Assembly: GCA_002010215.1 (NCBI GenBank)
Contig: MTMY01000032.1
Span: 1 to 64,000 of the forward strand
Length of the DNA: 64,000 bases
Direction of reading: 5' to 3'
DNA from: Archaeoglobus sp. JdFR-37
GTDB taxonomy: Archaea > Halobacteriota > Archaeoglobi > Archaeoglobales > Archaeoglobaceae
A program made the translations under genes and the position numbers. Shown piece after piece: positions 28,820-37,046 of this stretch; the first letter of the stretch is position 1; every line of letters begins with the position of its first letter. The notes beneath the pieces were generated by a model. The model saw only the letters and a program-made list of their open reading frames with translations, ran no database searches and was not told the DNA's origin.

Positions 28820-29290
28820 GTGAAAAGTTACGTTATTGACGCCAGCAGCATCTTCATGAGGAAGGCTGTGTATGGCAACATGGTTACTGTCCCCGAAGTA
28901 GCTGAGGAAGTCAAAGATGAGGATTCCAAACTCTACATGTCTCTGAGGAATATAAGGATTGAGGAGGCAAATCAGAACTCAGTCGAGGCTGTGAAGAAGG
29001 TAGCCATGAGAACTGGTGACATTTACCGGCTGAGCGATGCAGATATAAAGCTGATAGCAAAGGCCGTTGATGAAATGAAGCTTGGAAATGAGACAGTGAT
29101 AGTTACAGATGATTACTCCATTCAGAATGTGGCAAGGCATCTGGGGATCGGAATTGAGAGAGTTATCCAGAGAGGGATAACAAAGGAATACAAATGGATC
29201 AGAGTTTGCAGAGGCTGCAGAAGAATCATAGAAACAGAAAAATGTGATGTATGCGGTAGTGAAGCCGTTTTGAGGAGGTTTAGAAAATGA
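28820..29290 (+). CDS. nob1: rRNA maturation endonuclease Nob1
   Basis: 156 residues, GTG start. A PIN domain (VIDASSIFM with Asp7; LSDADIKLIA; VTDDYSIQNVARHL) is followed by a C-terminal zinc ribbon (CRGC and CDVC near residues 130-148). It cleaves the 3' end of pre-16S rRNA. Dim2/KH and RIO1, which act with Nob1, are encoded at 3.4-4.7 kb. It overlaps gfcR by 4 nt. Confidence 0.95.
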   Translation: MKSYVIDASSIFMRKAVYGNMVTVPEVAEEVKDEDSKLYMSLRNIRIEEANQNSVEAVKKVAMRTGDIYRLSDADIKLIAKAVDEMKLGNETVIVTDDYSIQNVARHLGIGIERVIQRGITKEYKWIRVCRGCRRIIETEKCDVCGSEAVLRRFRK

Positions 29291-29880
29291 GTAAGGTCGA
29301 GGAGCTTGTTGAAAGAGCCAAAAGGTTGAAAGAAAAAGGTCTCACAACGGGAGAAATAGCTGACGAGCTGAATGTTTCAAGAGAAACAGCTTTGTGGCTC
29401 CTGACAAAGGCCAAGGAAGGGGCAACACCTCCCTCAGACATCTATATTGACTGGAAAAGGGTATCAACTGTTTCCAGAAGGTTGAGATTGCTTGCAGAAA
29501 TTATGGCAGACATGATTCTTGAAGCCGGAGAGGTGGAGGTGGTTGTTGGAGTCGCCACCAGCGGAATCCCCATATCTACACTTGTTGCAGAGCTTCTTGA
29601 TGCAGAACTCAGCATATATTTCCCAAAAAAGCTGAAATGGGATGAGGATGCCACACATATCAGCGGTGCATTCAGCGAGAATTATGCAAAGGTTGACGGG
29701 AAGAGATGCGTTATTGTGGATGACGTCATCACAAGCGGATCAACCATTGAGGAGACGGTTGAACACATAAGAAGGAGGGATGGAAGCGTTTTGTGTGCTG
29801 CAGTCATCGTTGATAAGCGAGGAATGGATGAGCTGAGCGGAATTCCAATCCTTAGCCTGTTCAGAATCGTAAGGATATGA
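29287..29880 (+). CDS. gfcR: GfcR-type transcriptional regulator (HTH plus orotate phosphoribosyltransferase-like domain)
   Basis: 197 residues. An N-terminal helix-turn-helix (residues about 18-40, LTTGEIADELNVSRETALWLL) is fused to a PyrE-like domain with the PRPP motif CVIVDDVITSGST near residue 142. In haloarchaea GfcR controls sugar and central-carbon genes. Archaeal PyrE2-like members have also been named orotate phosphoribosyltransferase-like. It overlaps nob1 by 4 nt, so both are in one operon. Its targets here are unknown. Confidence 0.88.
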   Translation: MSKVEELVERAKRLKEKGLTTGEIADELNVSRETALWLLTKAKEGATPPSDIYIDWKRVSTVSRRLRLLAEIMADMILEAGEVEVVVGVATSGIPISTLVAELLDAELSIYFPKKLKWDEDATHISGAFSENYAKVDGKRCVIVDDVITSGSTIEETVEHIRRRDGSVLCAAVIVDKRGMDELSGIPILSLFRIVRI

Positions 29881-29905
29881 ACGATAGAAAAGGGAACATG
29901 CAAAC

Positions 29906-30859
29906 ATGAAGATCTGCATACTGATTCCGACGCTAAACGAAGAGAAAGGGATTGGGGAAGTCATAGATGGATTCATCAAAAAAGGATACACCGATATTTT
30001 TGTCATAGACGGTAACAGCACCGACAGAACCAGAGAGATAGCAGAGAGTAAAGGTGCAAAGGTGGCCATACAGAGCGGTGAGGGGAAGGGGCAGGCAGTG
30101 ATGGAGGCTTTTCAGCTTATAGACAGTGATGTTGTAGTTCTCATTGACGGAGATGGAACGTACCTGCCAGAGGATGTTGACAAACTCCTAGAACCCATAA
30201 GGAGAGGTATAGCAGACCATGTTGTTGGTAACAGGCTGGCAGGATATGAGAAGGGGGCCTTTACACGGCTGAACTTGCTTGGTAACAAAATCCTAAACTT
30301 CTTTTTCAGACTGATATACGGTATTGAACTCCACGACATCCTCTCGGGTTACAGGGCTCTGACAAAGGAGGTTTACAAAAACATTGAGCTGGAGAAGCAC
30401 GGCTTTGAAGTGGAAACTGAACTCACAGTTGAAACCATAGCCAAAGGTTTCAGAATTCTTGAGGTGCCAATCACCTACAGAAAAAGGGAGGGGAAGACCA
30501 AACTCCGCCCAATCAGAGATGGTTTCAGAATAGCTTCAACTATCTATGGAATGCTCCAGCGATACAGCCCCGGGAGATACTTTTACTTCATTGGCTTCCT
30601 CTTCATTCTGGCAGGATTTATACTGGGGATTTACGTGACCTATGACTGGTTCCGAAGAGTGTCTCACTACCTTTTGGCAGTTCTCACGACTCTACTGATT
30701 GTTTCAGGCCTGCAAATTATCGCTCTAGGCCTGATAAGCGATTTTGTATCAAAGAGCAATGCACAGGTCAGAAAGCAGCTGATCGAGCTTAGAAAAGAGA
30801 TAGAGGGACTGAAAAGAGAGAAGGAAGAGGAAAAGGGAGAGCTGAAAAATGCACATTGA
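29906..30859 (+). CDS. aglJ: Dolichyl-phosphate glycosyltransferase, AglJ/DPM1-like (GT2)
   Basis: 317 residues. GT-A fold: ILIPTLNEEKGIGEVIDGF, VIDGNSTDRT, and DxD region VLIDGDGTYLPED. It ends with two transmembrane helices (YFYFIGFLFILAGFILG and a second near residue 255) and a charged coiled tail. AglJ adds the first sugar to dolichyl phosphate in archaeal N-glycosylation. Plain dolichyl-phosphate mannose synthase is an alternative. It sits between gfcR and mqnE in one run of genes. Confidence 0.83.
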   Translation: MKICILIPTLNEEKGIGEVIDGFIKKGYTDIFVIDGNSTDRTREIAESKGAKVAIQSGEGKGQAVMEAFQLIDSDVVVLIDGDGTYLPEDVDKLLEPIRRGIADHVVGNRLAGYEKGAFTRLNLLGNKILNFFFRLIYGIELHDILSGYRALTKEVYKNIELEKHGFEVETELTVETIAKGFRILEVPITYRKREGKTKLRPIRDGFRIASTIYGMLQRYSPGRYFYFIGFLFILAGFILGIYVTYDWFRRVSHYLLAVLTTLLIVSGLQIIALGLISDFVSKSNAQVRKQLIELRKEIEGLKREKEEEKGELKNAH

Positions 30860-31868
30860 GGAGATAACTGAGCTTTTCACCCTAGATTTACACGAGCTCG
30901 GAGAGATGGCAGATTCAATTAACCGAGCTAACGGAAATTATGCAACCTTCGTTATTAATAAGCACATCAATTACACCAATGTCTGCATATCCAGATGCCC
31001 CATCTGTGCTTTCTATGCAAAAAACGATACAGAAGCATATCTGATGAGTGTTGAGGAAGTGGTTGATGCTGCGAGAGAAGCCTGGAGGAATGGTGCTACC
31101 GAACTTCATATTGTTGGCAGTCACAATCCTACTATTAGTTTAGAGTATTTCGAGAAGATATTTTCAAGGATAAAAGAGGAGATGGACATCACAATCAAAG
31201 CTTTAACGGCAACAGAAATCCACTTTCTAGCTGAGAAAGAGGAATTGAAGGTAAAAGAAGTCCTCAAAAGGCTTAAAGATGCTGGACTTGATGCGATGCC
31301 CGGCGGTGGGGCAGAAATTCTGAAGGATGAGATAAGGGACAAAATCTGCCCAGATAAGGCAAAAAGCCAGGAGTGGCTTGAAGTTATGAGGACAGCTCAT
31401 AAGCTTGGAATCAAAAGCAATGCCACCATGCTCTTCGGCCACATCGAGAGCTACAGAGACAGGGCTGAACACCTCTATCAGCTCTACAAACTCCAGAAGG
31501 AAACCGGAGGGTTCATGGCATTCATTCCACTCGTTTTCCATCCCGACAACACAAAGTTTTCCATGCTGAAAAAAACCAGCCCGGCGGATATACTCAAAAC
31601 CATAGCAGTCTCAAGAATTGTGCTAGAGAACTTCAAGAGCATAAGGGCTTACTGGGTTATGCTTGGCGAAAAGCTCACACAGATTGCCCTGAATTATGGG
31701 GCCAACGACGTTGATGGTACTTTGATGGGAGAGAATATAAGCCACGCTGCAGGAGCTAAGACTCCAAAGGAGTTAACTGTTGAAAGGCTGATAAAGCTGA
31801 TAAAGGGTGCTGGAAAAATTCCAGCCCAGCGTGACACCTTCAACAACATCCTGAGGGTCTTTGAATGA
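30849..31868 (+). CDS. mqnE: Aminodeoxyfutalosine synthase (MqnE), radical SAM
   Basis: 339 residues. The radical SAM cluster motif is CISRCPIC (Cys46, Cys50, Cys53). HIVGSHNP, MPGGGAEIL, MLFGHIES and YWVMLGEKLTQIALNYGANDVDGT are family marks of MqnE. It couples 3-carboxyvinyloxybenzoate with SAM-derived adenosine to form aminodeoxyfutalosine in menaquinone synthesis. The start overlaps the glycosyltransferase by 11 nt and the stop overlaps mqnA by 4 nt. Confidence 0.93.
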   Translation: MHIEEITELFTLDLHELGEMADSINRANGNYATFVINKHINYTNVCISRCPICAFYAKNDTEAYLMSVEEVVDAAREAWRNGATELHIVGSHNPTISLEYFEKIFSRIKEEMDITIKALTATEIHFLAEKEELKVKEVLKRLKDAGLDAMPGGGAEILKDEIRDKICPDKAKSQEWLEVMRTAHKLGIKSNATMLFGHIESYRDRAEHLYQLYKLQKETGGFMAFIPLVFHPDNTKFSMLKKTSPADILKTIAVSRIVLENFKSIRAYWVMLGEKLTQIALNYGANDVDGTLMGENISHAAGAKTPKELTVERLIKLIKGAGKIPAQRDTFNNILRVFE

Positions 31869-32602
31869 GGATTGGGAAGTTTGGGTATGTTAACAACTTC
31901 CTTCCCTACTATCATCTTGAGCAGGAAGGGAGATACGAGATAGTTGATGCCCCGCCTAGAAAGATGGAAGAGATGATGAGGGCTGGAGGGCTTCATTACG
32001 CTCCAATTCCTTCTTTCTCTTTCCTCTCCTCAGAGGATTTGAGGCGTTACAGATTTTGCGTAGCCTCAGAGGGTGAAGTTTACAGCGTAATTGTTGTTTC
32101 GAGAAAAAAGAGGCTGGATGATGCTCCAATTGCTGTAACAACCCACTCAAGAACATCCATCAACCTTCTCAGAATAATATTAAAGGAAAAAGGAATGATA
32201 AACAAAGTTGTTCCTGTAAATGGGACGGCGACGGAGATGCTGAAAGATTTTGACCACGCCCTAGTGATAGGGGATGAAGCTATCAAGGCAAGGATGCTTT
32301 TCAGAGTTGTGATGGATCTGGGCGAGGAATGGAAGGAGCTAACGGATTTGCCTATGGTTTTTGGGGTTTCTGCCTCAAAAAGGAATTTTGATTCTTCTCA
32401 AATTGATAAGGATGTGCTAAATTCCCTTGAATGGGGTGAAAAGAACATTGACGAGGTTGTCGAAAAAGCAAGCATCCGCTTTAGGCTTCCTGAAGATTTT
32501 CTTTATGCCTATTTCAGGGCTTTAATTCACAAAATGGGGGATAAAGAGGAAAAGGGGTTGAGAGAGTTCGGGGAGATGTGCCGTGAATACGGACTTTTAT
32601 GA
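31865..32602 (+). CDS. mqnA: Chorismate dehydratase (MqnA)
   Basis: 245 residues with a periplasmic-binding-protein-like fold. It begins MRIGKFGYVNNFLPYYHL, matching the MqnA start (RIGxxxYxNxxP) rather than the MqnD start. It dehydrates chorismate to 3-enolpyruvylbenzoate, the first step of the futalosine route. Flanked by mqnE and mqnC with overlaps on both sides. Confidence 0.9.
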   Translation: MRIGKFGYVNNFLPYYHLEQEGRYEIVDAPPRKMEEMMRAGGLHYAPIPSFSFLSSEDLRRYRFCVASEGEVYSVIVVSRKKRLDDAPIAVTTHSRTSINLLRIILKEKGMINKVVPVNGTATEMLKDFDHALVIGDEAIKARMLFRVVMDLGEEWKELTDLPMVFGVSASKRNFDSSQIDKDVLNSLEWGEKNIDEVVEKASIRFRLPEDFLYAYFRALIHKMGDKEEKGLREFGEMCREYGLL

Positions 32603-33647
32603 TTACGTGGAGAAGAATATTAGAGGAGTGGATTTGAGCTTTGAAGAAGCTTTAAAGCTCTTCGAGCTGTCTCTGCCACAACTCGGGAGAATTGCCGATG
32701 AAATAAGGCTCAGAAGATGTGGAGACCTCGTGACCTTTGTTGTTGACAGAAATATCAACTACACAAACATCTGCATCTCAAAGTGCAAGTTCTGCGCTTT
32801 TTATGCCAGAAGCGAAGAAGATGCCTTTGTTCTGTCAGTTGATGAAATACTCAGGAAGATTGAGGAGGCTGTAAGCGTCGGAGCGACTCAAATTCTCATG
32901 CAGGGAGGCATGAATCCCGATCTTGACATAGAATGGTTTGAGAAAACCTTCAGAGCCATTAAAAATCGGTTCCCCAATATACAGCTTCATAGCCTTTCTC
33001 CACCCGAAATCATCTTTCTCTCAAAGAAAGAGGGATTGAGTGTAGAGGAGGTGCTTCTAAGGCTCAGGAGAGCTGGACTGGATTCCCTGCCCGGAGGAGG
33101 GGCAGAGATTCTGAGTGACAGAGTGAGGCTTAAGATAAGCAAGAAGGGTAGCAGCCAGGACTGGTTGAGGGTGATGGAGACAGCTCACAGGCTTGGAATG
33201 AAGACCACAGCTACCATGATGTTTGGACACGTAGAGAAGGAGGAGGACATAATAGAACACCTTTTTAAGATAAGAGATTTGCAGAATAGGACTGACGGAT
33301 TTACGGCCTTTATCCCCTGGACATTCCAGCCAGGAAATACCGAAATCAAGAGAGATGAGGCTCCGGCAACAAGGTACCTCCAAGTGCTGGCAATCTCGCG
33401 GATAATTCTTCACAACATCAGAAACATCCAAGTGTCATGGCTCACCCAAGGCTTTGATGTGGCAAGTCTGGCTTTGTTCTTTGGAGCCAACGATTTTGGC
33501 GGAACCATGCTGGAGGAGAATGTCGTCAGAGCCACCGGCAAGCCCTTCATGCCTGCCAGAGTTGAGGATATAGTAAGTGCCGTAAAAAGTGTAGGAAGAC
33601 CTGTTGCCAGAAGAGACACGTATTATAGGATTTTAGAGTACTACTAG
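32583..33647 (+). CDS. mqnC: Dehypoxanthine futalosine cyclase (MqnC), radical SAM
   Basis: 354 residues, GTG start at 32583. The radical SAM motif is CISKCKFC (Cys64, Cys68, Cys71). MQGGMNPDL, SLSPPEIIFLSKKEGLS, FTAFIPWTFQPGNTE and SWLTQGFDVASLALFFGANDFGGTM are MqnC hallmarks. It cyclises dehypoxanthine futalosine. It overlaps mqnA by 20 nt. mqnB and mqnD are not in the window. Confidence 0.94.
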   Translation: MNTDFYDYVEKNIRGVDLSFEEALKLFELSLPQLGRIADEIRLRRCGDLVTFVVDRNINYTNICISKCKFCAFYARSEEDAFVLSVDEILRKIEEAVSVGATQILMQGGMNPDLDIEWFEKTFRAIKNRFPNIQLHSLSPPEIIFLSKKEGLSVEEVLLRLRRAGLDSLPGGGAEILSDRVRLKISKKGSSQDWLRVMETAHRLGMKTTATMMFGHVEKEEDIIEHLFKIRDLQNRTDGFTAFIPWTFQPGNTEIKRDEAPATRYLQVLAISRIILHNIRNIQVSWLTQGFDVASLALFFGANDFGGTMLEENVVRATGKPFMPARVEDIVSAVKSVGRPVARRDTYYRILEYY

Positions 33648-33648
33648 C

Positions 33649-33666
33649 TGTTTTTAACAATTTTTC
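33649..33666 (+). terminator. T-rich terminator after mqnC
   Basis: TTTTTAACAATTTTT follows the mqnC stop within a few bases. Nearly the same motif follows the acyl-CoA dehydrogenase at 60085. Archaeal RNA polymerase terminates on such T tracts. Confidence 0.45.
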
Positions 33667-33767
33667 AGATTCAAATATTTTAATACTGATCTAGACACAC
33701 ATGAGAAAAATGAGAAAAATGAAAAGTTGATAAAGATTGTACCTACCAAAACAATTTAAAAAATGAG

Positions 33768-34199
33768 TTATTCAATCTTTATGACTTTCTTCTGGGCTTT
33801 TTCAGTCTTTGGCAGCACTATCTCTAGTATTCCATTGTTGTACTTCGCTGAAACTTTTTCCACATCCACATCAACAGGAACCGAGACCTTTCTGTAAACT
33901 TCCCCGTATCTCCTCTCCTGCATTATGTAGTCCTTGCCCTTCTCTTCTTTCTCCTCTTTTCTTTCTGCTTTTATTACAAGACTGGCGTCCTCAAAGTATA
34001 CCTGAATGTCTTCCTTGTTGAAGCCAGGAAGGTCAGCTATTACTCTTATCTGATCCCCCTCATCAATTACATCCACTGGAACAGCGAAAGTTTCCAGTGT
34101 TGGAACGAAAGCCCTTGATGTTCTCTCAAATTCTTCAAAAAGCCTGTTCATCCTTTCCTGCATTCTTTTCAACTCCTCAAACGGGTCGAAGAACCTCAT
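33768..34199 (-). CDS. hsp20: Small heat-shock protein, Hsp20/alpha-crystallin family
   Basis: 143 residues. The alpha-crystallin domain runs from about residue 35 (PVDVIDEGDQIRVIADLPGF) to YNNGILEIVLPK near residue 130. There is no C-terminal IXI beyond the usual PKTEKAQKKVIKIE tail. An ATP-independent holdase. The ATG at 34199 is chosen because AGGAGGTGAT lies 4-5 nt before it. The promoter carries a palindrome matching the archaeal heat-shock operator (34225-34243). Confidence 0.95.
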   Translation of the reverse strand: MRFFDPFEELKRMQERMNRLFEEFERTSRAFVPTLETFAVPVDVIDEGDQIRVIADLPGFNKEDIQVYFEDASLVIKAERKEEKEEKGKDYIMQERRYGEVYRKVSVPVDVDVEKVSAKYNNGILEIVLPKTEKAQKKVIKIE

Positions 34200-34224
34200 C
34201 CCCATCACCTCCTTTATTTTTAGT

Positions 34225-34243
34225 TACTAACTTTTGGTTAGTA
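34225..34243. promoter_or_regulatory. Heat-shock regulator (HSR1-type) operator in the hsp20 promoter
   Basis: TACTAAC-TTTTG-GTTAGTA, a perfect 7 bp inverted repeat with a 5 nt spacer. It contains CTAAC-N5-GTTAG, the site reported for the Archaeoglobus fulgidus heat-shock regulator HSR1. It lies between the TATA box and the start codon, over the expected transcription start, where a bound repressor would block initiation. Confidence 0.8.
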
Positions 34244-34249
34244 TTTCCT

Positions 34250-34259
34250 ATATTTAAAT
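34250..34259 (-). promoter_or_regulatory. hsp20 TATA box
   Basis: On the minus strand AATTTAAATATAGG lies just upstream of the operator. A start about 25 nt downstream would fall near 34230, inside the operator. This gives a leader of about 30 nt carrying the Shine-Dalgarno sequence. Confidence 0.55.
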
Positions 34260-34318
34260 TTTTCGCTAATGAAAGGATTGCAATCTCGCTTTCGACCAAT
34301 TTAAGCTAAATCTGAGAT

Positions 34319-34352
34319 TCAGGGGTGGGGGGGCTGGGTAGGAGGGTTAAAA
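34319..34352 (+). repeat. Possible third copy of the GC-rich intergenic element
   Basis: TCAGGGGTGGGGGGGCTGGG followed by TAGGAGGGTTAAA resembles the elements at 22098 and 48118 (GGCCGGGTGGGCGGGTTAA) with several mismatches and gaps. It lies in the 280 nt gap between hsp20 and the Fe-S protein. Nothing else is seen in that gap apart from the hsp20 promoter. Confidence 0.25.
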
Positions 34353-34481
34353 AATTTAGGAGAACTTAGGAATAAACTGCTGTTTTGTTAAACTCAATTT
34401 CGGAAAAGGGGCAATCCGAAGCTGATGTGTTGGATGACTATGAAGCGAGTCGTAACAGAAAATAAAAAGAAAAACAGATTC

Positions 34482-35180
34482 TTAGTTGGACCCCTTCTTC
34501 CTTCTACCCCAAGGACAGACCTTTATGCAGATTCCGCACACCATGAAGCCAATGTCAGGATCACTGGCAAACTCCTGTAGCTTTTCAGCACATCTGTCAA
34601 CGTCAAAAACCTCCTCTCTCACAGGATATTCATCAAATTCAGAATCGCTAATGGCGTTCACAATACAATTGTCCACACACTCCCTGCACCTACCACACCT
34701 TCTCTTCACTGGTTCTCCTGCTTCCAGAGGCATATCTGTCAGAATGCTTGCCATCCTTATTCGGGGCCCGTGCTCTCTAGTGACGAGAAGCAAAGACTTC
34801 CCTATCCACCCAACCCCGGCTGCTCTGGCTATGGCCTTATGAGAGATAAAGCTCCTCCAGTGCATTTCTTTCAAAACCTTAGACGCAGGAATCGGTAAGG
34901 CTCTGTAGCCGCTTTTCTCAATGAATCTCGCCAGTTCGAATGCTATTTGATCTAGTCTATCGTTGGCTATTTGGTACTGCCTCCCATAAAGAGGCCTCGT
35001 TTCAGGCAGACCGTCGAAAATAGCATCATTCAGTCTTACTCCAACAACTATGCCTCTGGTAAAGCTATCCAGCAGACCAGGAGGCTCAACTGGATAATCC
35101 CTTATCAGATCCAGGTCTGCAACTCCAAAAATGTCTGCGCCAAGCTTTTTTACATATTCTTCAACGTACGCGGTTTCCAT
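34482..35180 (-). CDS. QueG-like 4Fe-4S double-cluster protein (epoxyqueuosine reductase-related)
   Basis: 232 residues. The N-terminal half resembles the cobalamin-binding reductase domain seen in QueG and related reductive dehalogenase-like proteins (RPLYGRQYQIANDRLDQIAFELARFIE; GVGWIGKSLLLVTREHGPR). The C-terminal half has two 4Fe-4S motifs: CGRCRECVDNC and CGICIKVCP. Shorter than bacterial QueG (about 350), and archaea make archaeosine rather than queuosine, so a different reductase role is likely. A TATA-like element lies about 27 nt upstream. Confidence 0.82.
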   Translation of the reverse strand: METAYVEEYVKKLGADIFGVADLDLIRDYPVEPPGLLDSFTRGIVVGVRLNDAIFDGLPETRPLYGRQYQIANDRLDQIAFELARFIEKSGYRALPIPASKVLKEMHWRSFISHKAIARAAGVGWIGKSLLLVTREHGPRIRMASILTDMPLEAGEPVKRRCGRCRECVDNCIVNAISDSEFDEYPVREEVFDVDRCAEKLQEFASDPDIGFMVCGICIKVCPWGRRKKGSN

Positions 35181-35262
35181 AAAATTATGGTACGTGTAAA
35201 CTTTAAAATTATAACTGTTTATAACTATTAGCGATCGTTAATCATTGTCATCACTGCACTAT

Positions 35263-36720
35263 TCACCGCGGAACTACCTGCCTCTTTATTTCACCCCAGA
35301 TAGCATCCACCTTCCTTTTTACATCCTCGCTCATCTCAACAGCATCAGGCCACTCCCTCTCATATCCTTCCTCATGCCATTTCTTGGTTGCATCGATTCC
35401 CAGCTTCCCCGCGAGGTTCTGGCGATAAGCAGAATGATCCAGGCTGTCAGTTGGAGCTTCAGAAATGATGACAACATCTCTGGATGGGTCAAAGCGGCTC
35501 GTGACTGCCCACAGAACCTCTTGCATGTTGTGGACATTGACGTCATCATCAACTATTACAACGACCTTCGTCAGACTCAGCATGCCTGTGCCCCAGATCG
35601 AGAACATCACCTTTTTTGCATGCCCCGGATACCGTTTCCTTATGGAAACAATGGCCAGATTGTGGAAAGCTGCCTCGATGGGGAGATTTATGTCTACAAT
35701 TTCCGGATGAATCATCTTTAGAATAGGGAGGAATATCCTCTCAGTGGCCTTTCCCAGCCATGCATCTTCCATTGGAGGCTTTCCAACGATGGTAGTATGA
35801 TATATGGGATTCTCTCGGTGAGTGATGGCAGTTATGTGGAAGACAGGATAGGGTTCTGCCGGCGTGTAATAACCGGTGTGATCTCCAAAAGGGCCCTCCA
35901 TTCTGAACTCATCCAGCTTAACATAGCCTTCCAGAACGATTTCAGCGTTTGCCGGTACCTGCAGATCGATAGTTTCGCAATCAACCATCTTCACCCTCTC
36001 TTTCCGTATAAACCCTGCAAACATGAACTCGCTGAGCCCTTCAGGCAGCGGAGCGGTGGAAGCGTAGAGTGTAGCTGGATCAACACCGATGGCAACAGCA
36101 ACCTCAAGCTTATCAATTCCAGCTTCCTTCAGTTTTCGGTAATGCAGAGCCCCATGCTTGTGAATCTGCCAGTGCATACCTGTCGTTTTACCATCAAAAA
36201 CCTGCATCCTGTACATTCCTGCATTAAGCTCACCCGTTTCGGGGTCTTTTGTTATGACGACGGGAAGAGTTATGAATTTGCCAGCATCTCCTGGCCAGCA
36301 TTTGAGAATCGGAAATTTTTCCAAATCAGGCTCATCCATTATGACTTCCTTACATGCACCCTTCCTCACCTTCTTGGGAATGAATACCATGGCATTCTTT
36401 ACCATGGAAAGGCCCTTAACTCCCTCGAGAAGAGAAGTTGGACGGAACTTGGTCATTTCAACAAGCCTTTCTCCGATTTCCTCCATTCTGTCAACTTCCA
36501 GAGCCATTTTCATCCTTTTTTCAGTCCCAAATGTGTTGATGAGAATAGGAATGTCATAACCCTTCGGATTCTCGAAAAGAAGGGCTTTACCACCCAGTTT
36601 TACCACTCTGTCAGCAATTTCGGTTACTTCGAGAACTGGGCTGACTTCGTGCTTTATTCTTGCAAGCTCATCCTCATTTTCGAGCTTTTCAACAAATTCC
36701 CTGAGGTCTTCATAAGGCAT
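35263..36720 (-). CDS. UbiD-family decarboxylase
   Basis: 485 residues. LLFENPKGYDIPILINTFGT, MHWQIHKHGALHY, RMEGPFGDHTGYYTP (conserved Arg/Glu pair) and the C-terminal KVVVIVDDDVNVHN / SRFDPSRDVVI are UbiD marks. UbiD enzymes use prenylated FMN to decarboxylate aromatic or alpha,beta-unsaturated acids. In futalosine-type menaquinone synthesis a UbiD homologue removes the naphthoate carboxyl group. The mqn cluster 2 kb away makes that role attractive, but aromatic catabolism is also possible. No UbiX is in the window. A TTTATAAC element about 26 nt upstream suggests a leaderless start. Confidence 0.92.
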   Translation of the reverse strand: MPYEDLREFVEKLENEDELARIKHEVSPVLEVTEIADRVVKLGGKALLFENPKGYDIPILINTFGTEKRMKMALEVDRMEEIGERLVEMTKFRPTSLLEGVKGLSMVKNAMVFIPKKVRKGACKEVIMDEPDLEKFPILKCWPGDAGKFITLPVVITKDPETGELNAGMYRMQVFDGKTTGMHWQIHKHGALHYRKLKEAGIDKLEVAVAIGVDPATLYASTAPLPEGLSEFMFAGFIRKERVKMVDCETIDLQVPANAEIVLEGYVKLDEFRMEGPFGDHTGYYTPAEPYPVFHITAITHRENPIYHTTIVGKPPMEDAWLGKATERIFLPILKMIHPEIVDINLPIEAAFHNLAIVSIRKRYPGHAKKVMFSIWGTGMLSLTKVVVIVDDDVNVHNMQEVLWAVTSRFDPSRDVVIISEAPTDSLDHSAYRQNLAGKLGIDATKKWHEEGYEREWPDAVEMSEDVKRKVDAIWGEIKRQVVPR

Positions 36721-37046
36721 GGTGGCTTTTTAAAGGGATGCGTTATAAAACTTGCTGGGATTTTTGCATGAGGTAGTAGAGGGGATGTCTGGAGTACCCA
36801 GTATCTCAAAAAAGAAAGTAGAAATGAGAGTCAAACGTACTTATTAAATATTCTGAGAAGACGGGATACGAAGAAGAACTGGAAAGAATATCCAAAGAAA
36901 TAAGGAGGGGCTTCAGGGCGATAATGTGATTACTGAGGTAGAATAAATTTTAACAAGCTTTTGAAAAGAATACTGAATCTAAAACCCAGTCATCTAACAG
37001 GAAAGTTTTTTGCCTCCCCATCCCTAACACAACCAGGTGATAGACC
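36721..37046 (+). other. 326 nt gap with a possible coding remnant
   Basis: The gap holds the UbiD promoter and the flavin reductase leader. At 36828-36929 a frame without a start codon reads KYSEKTGYEEELERISKEI, then RRGFRAIM and a stop. It is highly charged and protein-like, similar to the tail of a small antitoxin or coiled protein. No intact gene is seen. Confidence 0.25.

Noticed and set aside
35797-36771. Long open frame antisense to the UbiD decarboxylase (and similar ones at 24679-25569, 5180-5893 and 49541-50284)
   Set aside because: They lie opposite strongly conserved genes and their translations show no domain pattern; they are shadows of codon bias.
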